A DNA stretch of 13,470 bases, taken from Olsenella_K absiana (GTDB taxonomy: Bacteria; Actinomycetota; Coriobacteriia; Coriobacteriales; Atopobiaceae). Both the position numbers and the translations under genes were made by a program. Below, piece after piece: positions 6,333 through 12,154 of this stretch; positions within the stretch are counted from its first letter, which is position 1, and the number at the start of each line of letters is the position of its first letter. The notes under the pieces are model-generated. The model saw nothing but the letters and a program-made list of their open reading frames with translations. It had not been told where the DNA came from and made no database searches. The stretch covers positions 1 to 13,470 of the forward strand of contig NZ_JAZGJQ010000017.1 of NCBI RefSeq assembly GCF_036408855.1, read 5' to 3'.

Positions 6333-6729
6333 GACAACCTCGAATCATGCTGGGGGAGCGTACTTCTATGGTATTAGGTAGGTCGGACACAAATTCATCC
6401 GTTAGTAGCCCGGAGAATGGTACAGATTTGCACCATCACCTGCGGACACGCCGAGTCGTGACGTCGCTCACCATCCATGACGTCGTTTTGACGTCATCAC
6501 GAACGGCTTTTCCTCATGCAACCACGCGCCAACCTTGCTGACGTTCGTCAAGTGTTGCCACGTTCTCGCTCGTCCAACCTGTCCGCACAAAACTGTTCGA
6601 TTGTTGGCAACAGTCAGCATTCGAGAGCAGGAATGGGCTGGTCAGAGGCCACGCGTACCTGCCTTACCCAAGCGCTGGCAACTCCATCTCGCGTTTGGCT
6701 AACAGGCACACGAGCCCCCTCAGCGCATC
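6333..6729. other. Intergenic gap with a TGACGTC cluster
   Basis: No gene is supported between the 29-codon frame and the terminator at 6730. Three GACGTC sites lie within 40 nt (6460, 6479, 6490), the last as TTGACGTCAT. The same palindrome appears in both copies of the intergenic repeat, so this may be a third, badly eroded copy or a shared protein-binding site. Confidence 0.45.
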
Positions 6730-6762
6730 AAAAAGGCGCCCCGGGACCACGTCCGGAGCGCC
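6730..6762 (-). terminator. Rho-independent terminator for the 6981-7952 transcript
   Basis: On the minus strand a stem GGCGC-x-CCGG (6753-6762) pairs with CCGG-x-GCGCC (6735-6744) around an 8-nt loop and is followed directly by TTTTT (6730-6734). It lies after repeat copy 2, so the repeat and its 33-codon frame would be transcribed with the upstream gene. Confidence 0.8.
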
Positions 6763-6790
6763 TGGAGAATAGCACAATTCTGTAGCCGTG

Positions 6791-6892
6791 CTATTCCCAC
6801 TCGATCAGAGAGGCGTGGCAGTGGCGGCCGGTGGCGGTTCGGGATGCTCTGGCGTATCCCCTGTCTCCACCATGGTTTCGACTATCCTCCAT
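6791..6892 (-). CDS. Possible 33-residue microprotein ending in LIEWE
   Basis: The frame begins MEDSRNHGGDRGYARA at ATG 6892 and ends RHCHASLIEWE-TAG at 6791, inside repeat copy 2. In copy 1 the aligned frame ends RHSHAFLIEWE-TAG. Across the last 11 codons there are seven base differences, of which four are silent third-position changes (His, Ala, Ile, Glu), hinting at selection on the peptide. No clear Shine-Dalgarno precedes the ATG. It might instead be the surviving 3' end of a larger gene. A second frame (22 codons, ATG to TGA) is also conserved in both copies. Confidence 0.35.
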   Translation of the reverse strand: MEDSRNHGGDRGYARASRTATGRHCHASLIEWE

Positions 6893-6963
6893 GCGGACGT
6901 CAAAGCGACGTCACGGGTGCCGCCGTGGTACTCATGACGTCACCCGACTGAATTTCCACTGGT
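6791..6963 (-). repeat. Intergenic repeat, copy 2 (downstream of the 6981-7952 gene)
   Basis: Counterpart of 4965-5167 in the same orientation. It keeps the CCCACTC edge, CCATGGTT, GTCAAAGCGACGTCACGGG, the hairpin CACGG (6912-6916)/CCGTG (6923-6927), CATGACGTCA and CCCGACTG. It starts 18 nt after the stop of the upstream gene and ends 29 nt before a strong terminator. Confidence 0.75.
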
Positions 6964-6980
6964 GGCGAGGCTGAAAGACC

Positions 6981-7952
6981 TCATGCGTGTCTTGCGGCAT
7001 ACCTGAGGCGCTTAGCCCTCTCCTGGCACTCCGGGCAGCAGTACTTGGTGTCCAGGCGCCTCCCCATCTCCCTGGGGGTGAACAGCCGGTTGCATTCCGG
7101 GTTCGCACACACCCTGTATGCCTCGTTATTGAGGAGTCCTCGAGCAAGCTGGGCGAACACCGCGGTTATGAGGTCGCTCACGTTGGAGTGGGAGTCCTTT
7201 CCCTTGTCGTCGATTGTTACCAGCTCAATGCTCGGGAAGAGGTTCGGAAGGAAGTGGGCGACGTATTCCGAGGAGATCTTTGCCAGGGCCGCCTCTCGCT
7301 TGGTCATGGTGGGAAGGTCGTCACGGAGAACCCGTGTGGTGTTCCGGATGGCCGCCTGGGCATCAAGTACCGCGAATATCGCCTCCTGAAAAGATACGGC
7401 ACCCAGCTTTATGAGCTCTCGGTCGTAGACGTACTCCTGGTCAGGGACGGAGTCGTACAGCTCTGCGGACGCCAAGATGCCCTCCAGCTGGTGACGGTAG
7501 TAGCCTGCGTTCGCTCCCGAGAAGACGTTGTGGTCAGGCTCGGGCCTGAGTGACTCTCGCATTCCCGTCCCAGATGGCTTTTGCTCTCGTGCCCCCTTCA
7601 CGATGCCATACCTGCGTTGGAACGCGAGAAACTCCTGTATGTTCGAAGGATTGAGCCTAAGGAACTCGTGGCAGTAGAAACCCTCTGGGAGCTCGATGGT
7701 CTCGTGTCCTCGCTCCTCGTCGATGAGGTTTAGGTTGAGGCAGAAGTAGCAGGCCTTCAGGTCCTCCTCCGTCGGCATCACCTTTTTCCTAGGACCAAAC
7801 TCGTCGAAGAAGTCCATCGTGCCCTTGCCTCCCGTCCATACCGGAGGTGTCGGAACACGAATGCCCGTCGTCACCGGGATCGACGAGAACATGAACTTGA
7901 CGTCAGCCTTGATGGGTTCGTCAAGCGGGTCACGCTCAGCTTCTTCGCACAT
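6981..7952 (-). CDS. Hypothetical protein with C-terminal zinc-ribbon-like motif
   Basis: A 323-residue protein. The last 42 residues carry Cys282 and Cys287 (CANPEC), then LFTPREMGRRLDTKYCC with Cys305, Cys306 and Cys309 (CPEC), and a basic end ERAKRLRYAARHA. This is close to CGNR-type zinc fingers, a probable nucleic-acid-binding element. CYFC (68-71) gives a second cysteine pair. The middle is helical (YRHQLEGILASAELY; FQEAIFAVLDAQAAIR). The remainder is not recognised. Start ATG 7952 follows AGGAG at 6 nt. It diverges from the DUF4417 gene, and the intergenic repeat copy 2 follows 18 nt after its stop. A regulatory role is possible, but only the metal-binding motif is seen. Confidence 0.75.
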   Translation of the reverse strand: MCEEAERDPLDEPIKADVKFMFSSIPVTTGIRVPTPPVWTGGKGTMDFFDEFGPRKKVMPTEEDLKACYFCLNLNLIDEERGHETIELPEGFYCHEFLRLNPSNIQEFLAFQRRYGIVKGAREQKPSGTGMRESLRPEPDHNVFSGANAGYYRHQLEGILASAELYDSVPDQEYVYDRELIKLGAVSFQEAIFAVLDAQAAIRNTTRVLRDDLPTMTKREAALAKISSEYVAHFLPNLFPSIELVTIDDKGKDSHSNVSDLITAVFAQLARGLLNNEAYRVCANPECNRLFTPREMGRRLDTKYCCPECQERAKRLRYAARHA

Positions 7953-7975
7953 CGACGCTCCTAACTATATCAGGT

Positions 7976-8016
7976 AACTAGTTCCTAGTATCTTCTAGTA
8001 ATAGCCTCCAAGTCAA
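7976..8016. promoter_or_regulatory. Divergent promoter region with repeated CTAGT
   Basis: For the minus strand, -35 TTGACT (8011-8016) and -10 GATACT (7987-7992) are 18 nt apart. CTAGT occurs three times in 23 nt (7978, 7985, 7996), one inside the perfect palindrome AACTAGTT (7976-7983). CTAG is generally rare in bacterial DNA. The cluster lies between two divergent genes and may be an operator. CGGGA/TCCCG (8018-8031) forms a small hairpin next to it. Confidence 0.4.
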
Positions 8017-8055
8017 ACGGGAATGGTCCCGCGATCCGAAGATTGGAGGCTTACC

Positions 8056-8769
8056 GTGAAAGAGAACATACGCAAGGGCTGCAGGGACGTCTGGAATGCC
8101 TTCATGGTTGATGGCGCCATGTTCTGCGACGGGGACATCCCCCTCTGCCCGACTACCGCCACCACGCTTCCACGCGACATGGTCACATGGGGGGAGGCGA
8201 AGGCAATCTACGACCAGTGCATGGCGACCGGGGACGTCGACTTCCATTTCGATGCGTTCGTCTGTTTCTTCCTCGATGACTGGAAGTTTGATGGCAGGGA
8301 CGGCATCTGGTTCGATTACAGGCGCACTGAGCAGGTCCTGCGCCACTTCGCCGGGGTCATCACGCCCGACTTCTCCACCAGTCAGGATTTCCCTAAGCCC
8401 TGGAAGACCTTCAACACCTATCGCATGAGGGCATATGGCTACTGGCTCGGCAGGCTCGGTTATCAGGTCATCAACAACATAAGGTGGGGCACTGCCGAGA
8501 CGTATGCGTACTGCTTCGAGGGCATCCCGAAGCACTCCGTCGTCTGCATCGGCACCGTGGCGAGCGGCCTCAGGCTCGTCAGGAATCGTCTTCTGTTCGA
8601 AGCAGGCTTGAGGGAGATGATCCGTGTCCTGGAGCCCCACACCGTCATCGTTTACGGCTCCGCCAACTACCCTCCCCTCCGCCTCCTCCACGATGCGGGC
8701 GTCCGCGTCGTCCAGTTCGACAGCGCGACCAACAGGCGCTTCAGCAAGATCGGTGTCGCCGATGAGTAA
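8056..8769 (+). CDS. DUF4417 domain protein
   Basis: A 237-residue protein clearly of the DUF4417 family, found in phages and mobile regions. Diagnostic segments are FNTYRMRAYGYWLGRLGYQVINNIRWG (in part NTYRMRAYGYWLG, then INNIRWG), then FEGIPKHSVVCIGTVASG and a C-terminal VIVYGSANYPP. The GTG start at 8056 has GGAGG at 7 nt; an ATG at 8023 has none. Its stop overlaps the next start by 8 nt (ATGAGTAA), so the two are translationally coupled. The biochemical role is unknown; coupling to a ParB-like toxin domain suggests it belongs to that module. Confidence 0.85.
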   Translation: MKENIRKGCRDVWNAFMVDGAMFCDGDIPLCPTTATTLPRDMVTWGEAKAIYDQCMATGDVDFHFDAFVCFFLDDWKFDGRDGIWFDYRRTEQVLRHFAGVITPDFSTSQDFPKPWKTFNTYRMRAYGYWLGRLGYQVINNIRWGTAETYAYCFEGIPKHSVVCIGTVASGLRLVRNRLLFEAGLREMIRVLEPHTVIVYGSANYPPLRLLHDAGVRVVQFDSATNRRFSKIGVADE

Positions 8770-9226
8770 GCCCTCTTCCGGCCACTACGTCGGCACTTAC
8801 GGCAGCAGGAAGCCGACCACCCCAACAGCACCGAAACGGCCGACGAGGCGGCCGCAGAGTTTACCGGCCACCGACATTCGATTCAGCCAGACATCCGTCA
8901 ACGGCAGCCAGGAGATCATCGACAGCATGAAGAGGGACGGTTGGAAGGGCAATCCCATCGACGTCGTGACTATGGACGACGGTGGCATGACGACGCTCGA
9001 CAACACCCGCGTCGTAGCCGCTCGTGCCGCCGGCATCGACGTTCGAGCCATCGTTCACAGCTACGACGAACCGCTCCCCGACGCAGATACAGTCCAGCGT
9101 TTTACCACCAAGAAGGGCGTGCCGAGAACTTGGGGTGAGGCGGTCGAGCTCCGCGTCGGGAAGCAGAGTGGCCGCTTCCGCAGGAATCATCCGAGGGGCT
9201 CCTATATTATTGACAAGGTCCGTTAG
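8762..9226 (+). CDS. ParB-like polymorphic toxin domain, stand-alone
   Basis: A 154-residue protein. Residues 38-147 match the ParB/sulfiredoxin-like domain found at the C-terminal tip of polymorphic (RHS-type) toxins: IRFSQTSVNG, IIDSMKRDGWKGNPIDVV, MTTLDNTRVVAARAAGIDV, QRFTTKKGVPRTWGEAVELR and RNHPRGS. Residues 1-35 are a proline- and basic-rich linker with no delivery domain. The start ATG lies inside the end of the DUF4417 gene. An SMI1/KNR4-like gene follows 9 nt downstream, the usual toxin-immunity order. ParB-like domains can be nucleases or CTP-binding; activity here is inferred. It could be a toxin tip, an orphan module, or a defence effector. Confidence 0.75.
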   Translation: MSKPSSGHYVGTYGSRKPTTPTAPKRPTRRPQSLPATDIRFSQTSVNGSQEIIDSMKRDGWKGNPIDVVTMDDGGMTTLDNTRVVAARAAGIDVRAIVHSYDEPLPDADTVQRFTTKKGVPRTWGEAVELRVGKQSGRFRRNHPRGSYIIDKVR

Positions 9227-9235
9227 GAGGACAAC

Positions 9236-9610
9236 ATGGAACTATACGACGCGACAGAGCTCTACGAGGGCTTCGAGTACCCGGCGGGCATCCACAAGGT
9301 CGTCGAGCTCGGGCTCGTCGACCTCGACTGGTGGTGGATCCTCGAAGCCGCCTTCGCGGGCGACTACGCACGTGGCATGGCAAGGCGCTACCCCGAGCGC
9401 AAGCTCATCCCCTTCGCCAAGCGCTCCGACAGCGACGACGTCGCCTGCTTCGAGATGGACAAGCCCGGGAAGGTCGAGATCATCCACGACTTCGCAGACC
9501 CCGGCTGGGAACAGCGCGAGGAGTACGACGACTTCTGGTCATGGTTCGAGGCCGCCGTTTCCGATATGGTCGCGCGCGAGCGCGAGGAGGAGGCCGAGGG
9601 TGAACTCTAG
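9236..9610 (+). CDS. SMI1/KNR4 (SUKH)-like immunity protein
   Basis: A 124-residue acidic protein. The segment LIPFAKRSDSDDVACFE, then KVEIIHDFADPGWEQREEYD and FWSWFEAAV, is typical of SMI1/KNR4-type immunity proteins. The N-terminal half (ELYEGFEYPAGIHKVVELG) fits the same fold. AGGAGG lies 6 nt before the ATG, a strong site. It sits directly behind the ParB-like toxin domain, so it most likely protects against that protein. The frame ends inside the start of kptA (11-nt overlap). Confidence 0.75.
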   Translation: MELYDATELYEGFEYPAGIHKVVELGLVDLDWWWILEAAFAGDYARGMARRYPERKLIPFAKRSDSDDVACFEMDKPGKVEIIHDFADPGWEQREEYDDFWSWFEAAVSDMVAREREEEAEGEL

Positions 9611-10154
9611 GCTCGCCCAGATAAGCAGGGAGGTGTCGTACGCCCTCAGGCACGCACCGCAGGAGTACGGCCTAAAGCTCGACGGGAAGGGCTTCGTCCC
9701 CGTCGAGGCCCTCCTCGGCGCCCTCAACGCACGGCACCCCGCGCGACGCGCCGTCGTTCGTGAGGACCTGGAAGAGATCATTGCAATCTCGGACAAGAAG
9801 CGCCACGAGATAGTAGGCGACCGCATCCGCGCGCTCTACGGACACTCAGTACGCGATAAAATCGAGCGCGTCCCCTCGGCTCCGCCTGAGGCTCTCTACC
9901 ACGGAACCAGCCACAAGGCGCTCGAATCCATCCTCGATGGTGGCCTCCTGCCCATGGGGCGTCAGATGGTGCACCTCTCCGCTGACGTCGAGATGGCCGA
10001 ACAGGTCGGAAGGCGCAGGGACGGACATCCCGTGATCCTGCAGGTGGACGCCAGTGCGGCACATTCCGATGGCCTCGAGTTCTTCGAGGGCAACGATCGT
10101 GTGTGGCTTGCCGCGAACATCCCCGCGCAATACCTGTCGGTCCTGTATTCATAG
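9600..10154 (+). CDS. kptA: RNA 2'-phosphotransferase, Tpt1/KptA family
   Basis: A 184-residue protein, the usual length of KptA. Conserved blocks are all present: SYALRHAPQEYGL (Arg17-His18), SDKKRHEI (Arg68), RIRALYGHS (His82), LYHGTSHKALESIL, MVHLSAD, GRRRDGHPVILQVDA and DRVWLAANIP. The family moves an internal RNA 2'-phosphate to NAD+, giving ADP-ribose 1''-2''-cyclic phosphate; some members also ADP-ribosylate nucleic-acid ends. Bacteria lack the eukaryotic tRNA-splicing step that needs it, so the bacterial role is open. The GTG start at 9600 follows GAGGAGG at 6 nt and overlaps the immunity gene by 11 nt, indicating coupled translation. The usual NQGHS is ALYGHS here. Its place in a toxin-immunity operon suggests RNA repair or a defence role. 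Confidence 0.9.
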   Translation: MNSRLAQISREVSYALRHAPQEYGLKLDGKGFVPVEALLGALNARHPARRAVVREDLEEIIAISDKKRHEIVGDRIRALYGHSVRDKIERVPSAPPEALYHGTSHKALESILDGGLLPMGRQMVHLSADVEMAEQVGRRRDGHPVILQVDASAAHSDGLEFFEGNDRVWLAANIPAQYLSVLYS

Positions 10155-10166
10155 CTAGCCACCGAA

Positions 10167-10691
10167 ATGAACAAGCGCTATTTCTTCAACATCTCAATCC
10201 GCGGCATGGTCTCATACTGTGTCTTGTGCCTCGAGAGCTACGTCTTGGAGGCCTACGCCGACCACGACTTCGCTTCCGTCCTGCGCCTCGCATAGGACAT
10301 CATCGGGCCTGAGGGGTACATCGACCAGAGTGCCGACCGCTTCATGGAGGCCATCCCCGAGTACCTCTTCAAGTTCGACGACTACGACGAGGCCGAGCTC
10401 GAGTACCTCACGAGGGAGGAGTTCAACGAGCTCAGGGGGCTGCTGGACCCCGACGACCAAACGCTTGACCTCCTCATGCATCGCATCAACGACGTCGCGA
10501 TGTGCTACGCCTACGTGGCAGTGGCCAACCCGCCGAGGGATGCGCTCGACCTCGTGCATGACGCAATCGACGCGCTCCGCGTGCACGGCATCGCCCTGCC
10601 AGACTTCAAGCTCGTGAGGGACCTTTCATTCAACGAGTACGACGGCTGGGGAGCGCACGTCAGCCCTGAGAGGCTGTCTCGTATCCTTTAG
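10167..10691 (+). pseudogene. Hypothetical protein gene interrupted by an in-frame amber codon
   Basis: From ATG 10167 (MNKRYFFNISIRGMVSYCVL) the frame runs 42 codons to TAG at 10293-10295, then continues open for a further 131 codons (DIIGPEGYIDQSADRFMEAI onward, ending AHVSPERLSRIL) to TAG 10689. No length change is needed to join the two parts, and protein-like sequence flanks the stop, so a single substitution (from TGG, CAG, GAG, AAG or similar) is the simplest cause. Position 43 may have been tryptophan. There is no clear Shine-Dalgarno before 10167 and none before the ATG at 10344. The family is not recognised; its place after toxin, immunity and kptA suggests another immunity-type protein. 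Confidence 0.75.
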
Positions 10692-10692
10692 G

Positions 10693-10797
10693 CTCTTGGC
10701 ACTCGGATACCTAGGCGGCAACGGCGAGGAGCGGAAACGGCGCCTGGGCTCGTACTACTCCATCGTGCAGCGGCGCGTGAACGAGATGCTGATATGA
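10693..10797 (+). pseudogene. Remnant of a Cpl-7 (CW_7) cell-wall-binding motif
   Basis: The frame from 10693 reads LLALGYLGGNGEERKRRLGS, then YYSIVQRRVNEMLI to TGA 10797. The pattern G-x-GNGEERKRRL ... Y-x-x-VQ-x-x-VN-x-x-L is the CW_7 motif of phage endolysins and other cell-wall hydrolases. No start codon or catalytic domain precedes it; the frame is open only back to 10618, overlapping the previous gene in another frame. It is therefore the C-terminal scrap of a larger hydrolase. Its stop overlaps the start of the next small gene (ATATGA). Confidence 0.7.
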
Positions 10798-10940
10798 GGT
10801 CGAGGCTGCAGTGGCTCGGCGAGCAGGTCGAGTGGTTTCTCGGAATCCTGGGGTGTCTGTTCCCGCCGGTCGTTTTGCTGCCGCTCATACCGATCTTCGA
10901 GCTCTACGACGATGTGCGTAGGGCATACGAGGATAGGTAA
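10794..10940 (+). CDS. Small membrane protein, 48 residues
   Basis: The frame starts MRSRLQWLGEQVEWFLGILG at ATG 10794 and has one hydrophobic span, about residues 16-35 (Leu/Ile/Pro/Val-rich), followed by a charged tail ELYDDVRRAYEDR. Its ATG overlaps the stop of the CW_7 remnant by the ATGA arrangement, a sign of translational coupling. A holin-like or other lysis partner is conceivable because it follows an endolysin-type motif, but one span and the small size prove nothing. Confidence 0.5.
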   Translation: MRSRLQWLGEQVEWFLGILGCLFPPVVLLPLIPIFELYDDVRRAYEDR

Positions 10941-10953
10941 CGCGGAAGGCCGG

Positions 10954-11343
10954 TCAGCGGACCTGGGCCACGCCGAGCCGCTCGCGAGCCTCACGCATCT
11001 GCTCCGCCTCCGCCTGGCTGAACTCGAACTCGGCCTCGCTCCAGTCCCACATGGCCTGCAGAAGCGGCCTGAAGCTCTCGCCCCGGCGCGTCAGCCGGTA
11101 CTCGACGCGCGGGGGCACCTCCTGGTAGTCCACGCGCTCCAAAAAGTCGTCTGACACGAGCTCCTTGAGCTGGCGCGACAGCGTTGACTCCGACACGCCC
11201 CGCAAGCACCTGCGCAGCTCGCCGAAGTGCCGCACGTCCTCGAGCGCAACGTAGAACAGGATTTCTATCTTCCACTTACCGCCGACCACGCGCTGAAGAG
11301 ACGAGATGGCTGGGCACCAGCTGACATTTCGACGTTCGCCCAT
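10954..11343 (-). CDS. HxlR-family transcriptional regulator
   Basis: A 129-residue winged-helix protein. The N-terminal WCPAISSLQRVVGGKWKIEIL (Trp9, Cys10), FGELRRCLRGVSESTLSRQLKEL and EVPPRVEYRLTRRGESFRPLL are the three landmark segments of HxlR proteins. The single cysteine at the start of the core is the position that senses reactive electrophiles or oxidants in HypR/YodB-type members. ATG 11343 follows AAGGAG at 8 nt; the upstream extension to 11478 would cross the divergent promoter. It diverges from a DsbA-type oxidoreductase, which it most likely controls. It is convergent with the small membrane gene, 13 nt apart. Confidence 0.9.
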   Translation of the reverse strand: MGERRNVSWCPAISSLQRVVGGKWKIEILFYVALEDVRHFGELRRCLRGVSESTLSRQLKELVSDDFLERVDYQEVPPRVEYRLTRRGESFRPLLQAMWDWSEAEFEFSQAEAEQMREARERLGVAQVR

Positions 11344-11367
11344 GGCGCGCTCCTTGATGTAGGTTGC

Positions 11368-11391
11368 AGTACTCCAAATAATGTCAGTACT
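11368..11391. promoter_or_regulatory. Paired AGTACT operator in the HxlR/DsbA divergent region
   Basis: Two AGTACT hexamers (11368-11373 and 11386-11391) are 18 nt apart centre to centre, forming a larger inverted repeat with a TACT-N12-AGTA core. HxlR-family sites commonly combine TACT and AGTA halves, though often with shorter spacing. The location between the divergent regulator and DsbA gene supports an operator. I cannot place -35 and -10 boxes with confidence. Confidence 0.55.
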
Positions 11392-11467
11392 TCTCAATTC
11401 GAACCGATAGGCAGACAGTATACCCGAAAGCAAAATGGCGCAACCAACCGCGAGCGAGGAGGAAAAC

Positions 11468-12154
11468 ATGAAGGTCACCTACTGGTCGGATTACGCGTGC
11501 CCGTACTGCTACATCGGAGAGACGCGGCTCGGGAAGGCCATCGCCTCCCTCGGGCTCGAAGGCGAGGTGGAGGTGGAGATGCGGGCGTTCGAGCTGAACC
11601 CGGATGCTCCCCACGAGGTGGTCGGCCCCACACTCGACCGCTTCGCCGCGAAGTACGGCCTTTCCAAGGAGGAGGCGCAGGCGCGCATCGAGGGCATCAG
11701 CCAGATGGGCCGCAGCGAGGGCATCGAGTTCAACTACGCCACCACATTGAACACCAACATGCTCGACGCGCACCGCCTGACCAAGCTGGCGCACAGCCTA
11801 GGCAACACGCGCTTCGAGGGGCTGTGCTACGAGGCGTACTTTGTTAAGAACGAGGTCATGGCTGACCACGGGGTGCTGCGCAAGCTGGCCGCCGAGGCGG
11901 GGCTTCCCGAGGCCGACGTGGAGCGTGTGTTGGCGTCAGACGAGTACGAGGACGAGGTTCGCGCCGACGAGCGCGACGCCTACGCGATGGGCGTGCACGC
12001 CGTACCGTTCTTCGTCGTGGACAGCAAGTACGCAATATCGGGCTGCTATCCGACCGAGGAGATGGCGCGCGTGCTCGAGAGGGCGCACGGCGAGTCGCTG
12101 GCGGAAGGCGCCGCGCAGGGCATGGCATGCGGCCCAGAAGGATGCTCGCTCTGA
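11468..12154 (+). CDS. DsbA-family oxidoreductase, FrnE-like
   Basis: A 228-residue thioredoxin-fold protein. The active site is CPYC at residues 11-14 (SDYACPYCYIG), the helical insertion spans about 60-175, and the cis-proline loop is VHAVPFF. A second cysteine pair, CGPEGC (221-226), gives the CX4C motif at the C-terminus seen in FrnE-type members. No signal peptide is present, so it acts in the cytoplasm, probably as a disulfide oxidoreductase or isomerase under stress. ATG 11468 follows GGAGGA at 4 nt and is preferred over an ATG at 11435. It is divergent from hxlR, and its TGA overlaps the next ATG by one base. Confidence 0.9.
   Translation: MKVTYWSDYACPYCYIGETRLGKAIASLGLEGEVEVEMRAFELNPDAPHEVVGPTLDRFAAKYGLSKEEAQARIEGISQMGRSEGIEFNYATTLNTNMLDAHRLTKLAHSLGNTRFEGLCYEAYFVKNEVMADHGVLRKLAAEAGLPEADVERVLASDEYEDEVRADERDAYAMGVHAVPFFVVDSKYAISGCYPTEEMARVLERAHGESLAEGAAQGMACGPEGCSL

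Noticed and set aside
7978..8691. 237-codon minus-strand frame opposite DUF4417
   Set aside because: Antisense shadow of a recognised DUF4417 gene.
9024..10154. 376-codon open frame extending kptA upstream
   Set aside because: The upstream part is Ser/Arg-rich out-of-frame translation of the toxin and immunity genes; the GTG at 9600 has a good Shine-Dalgarno.
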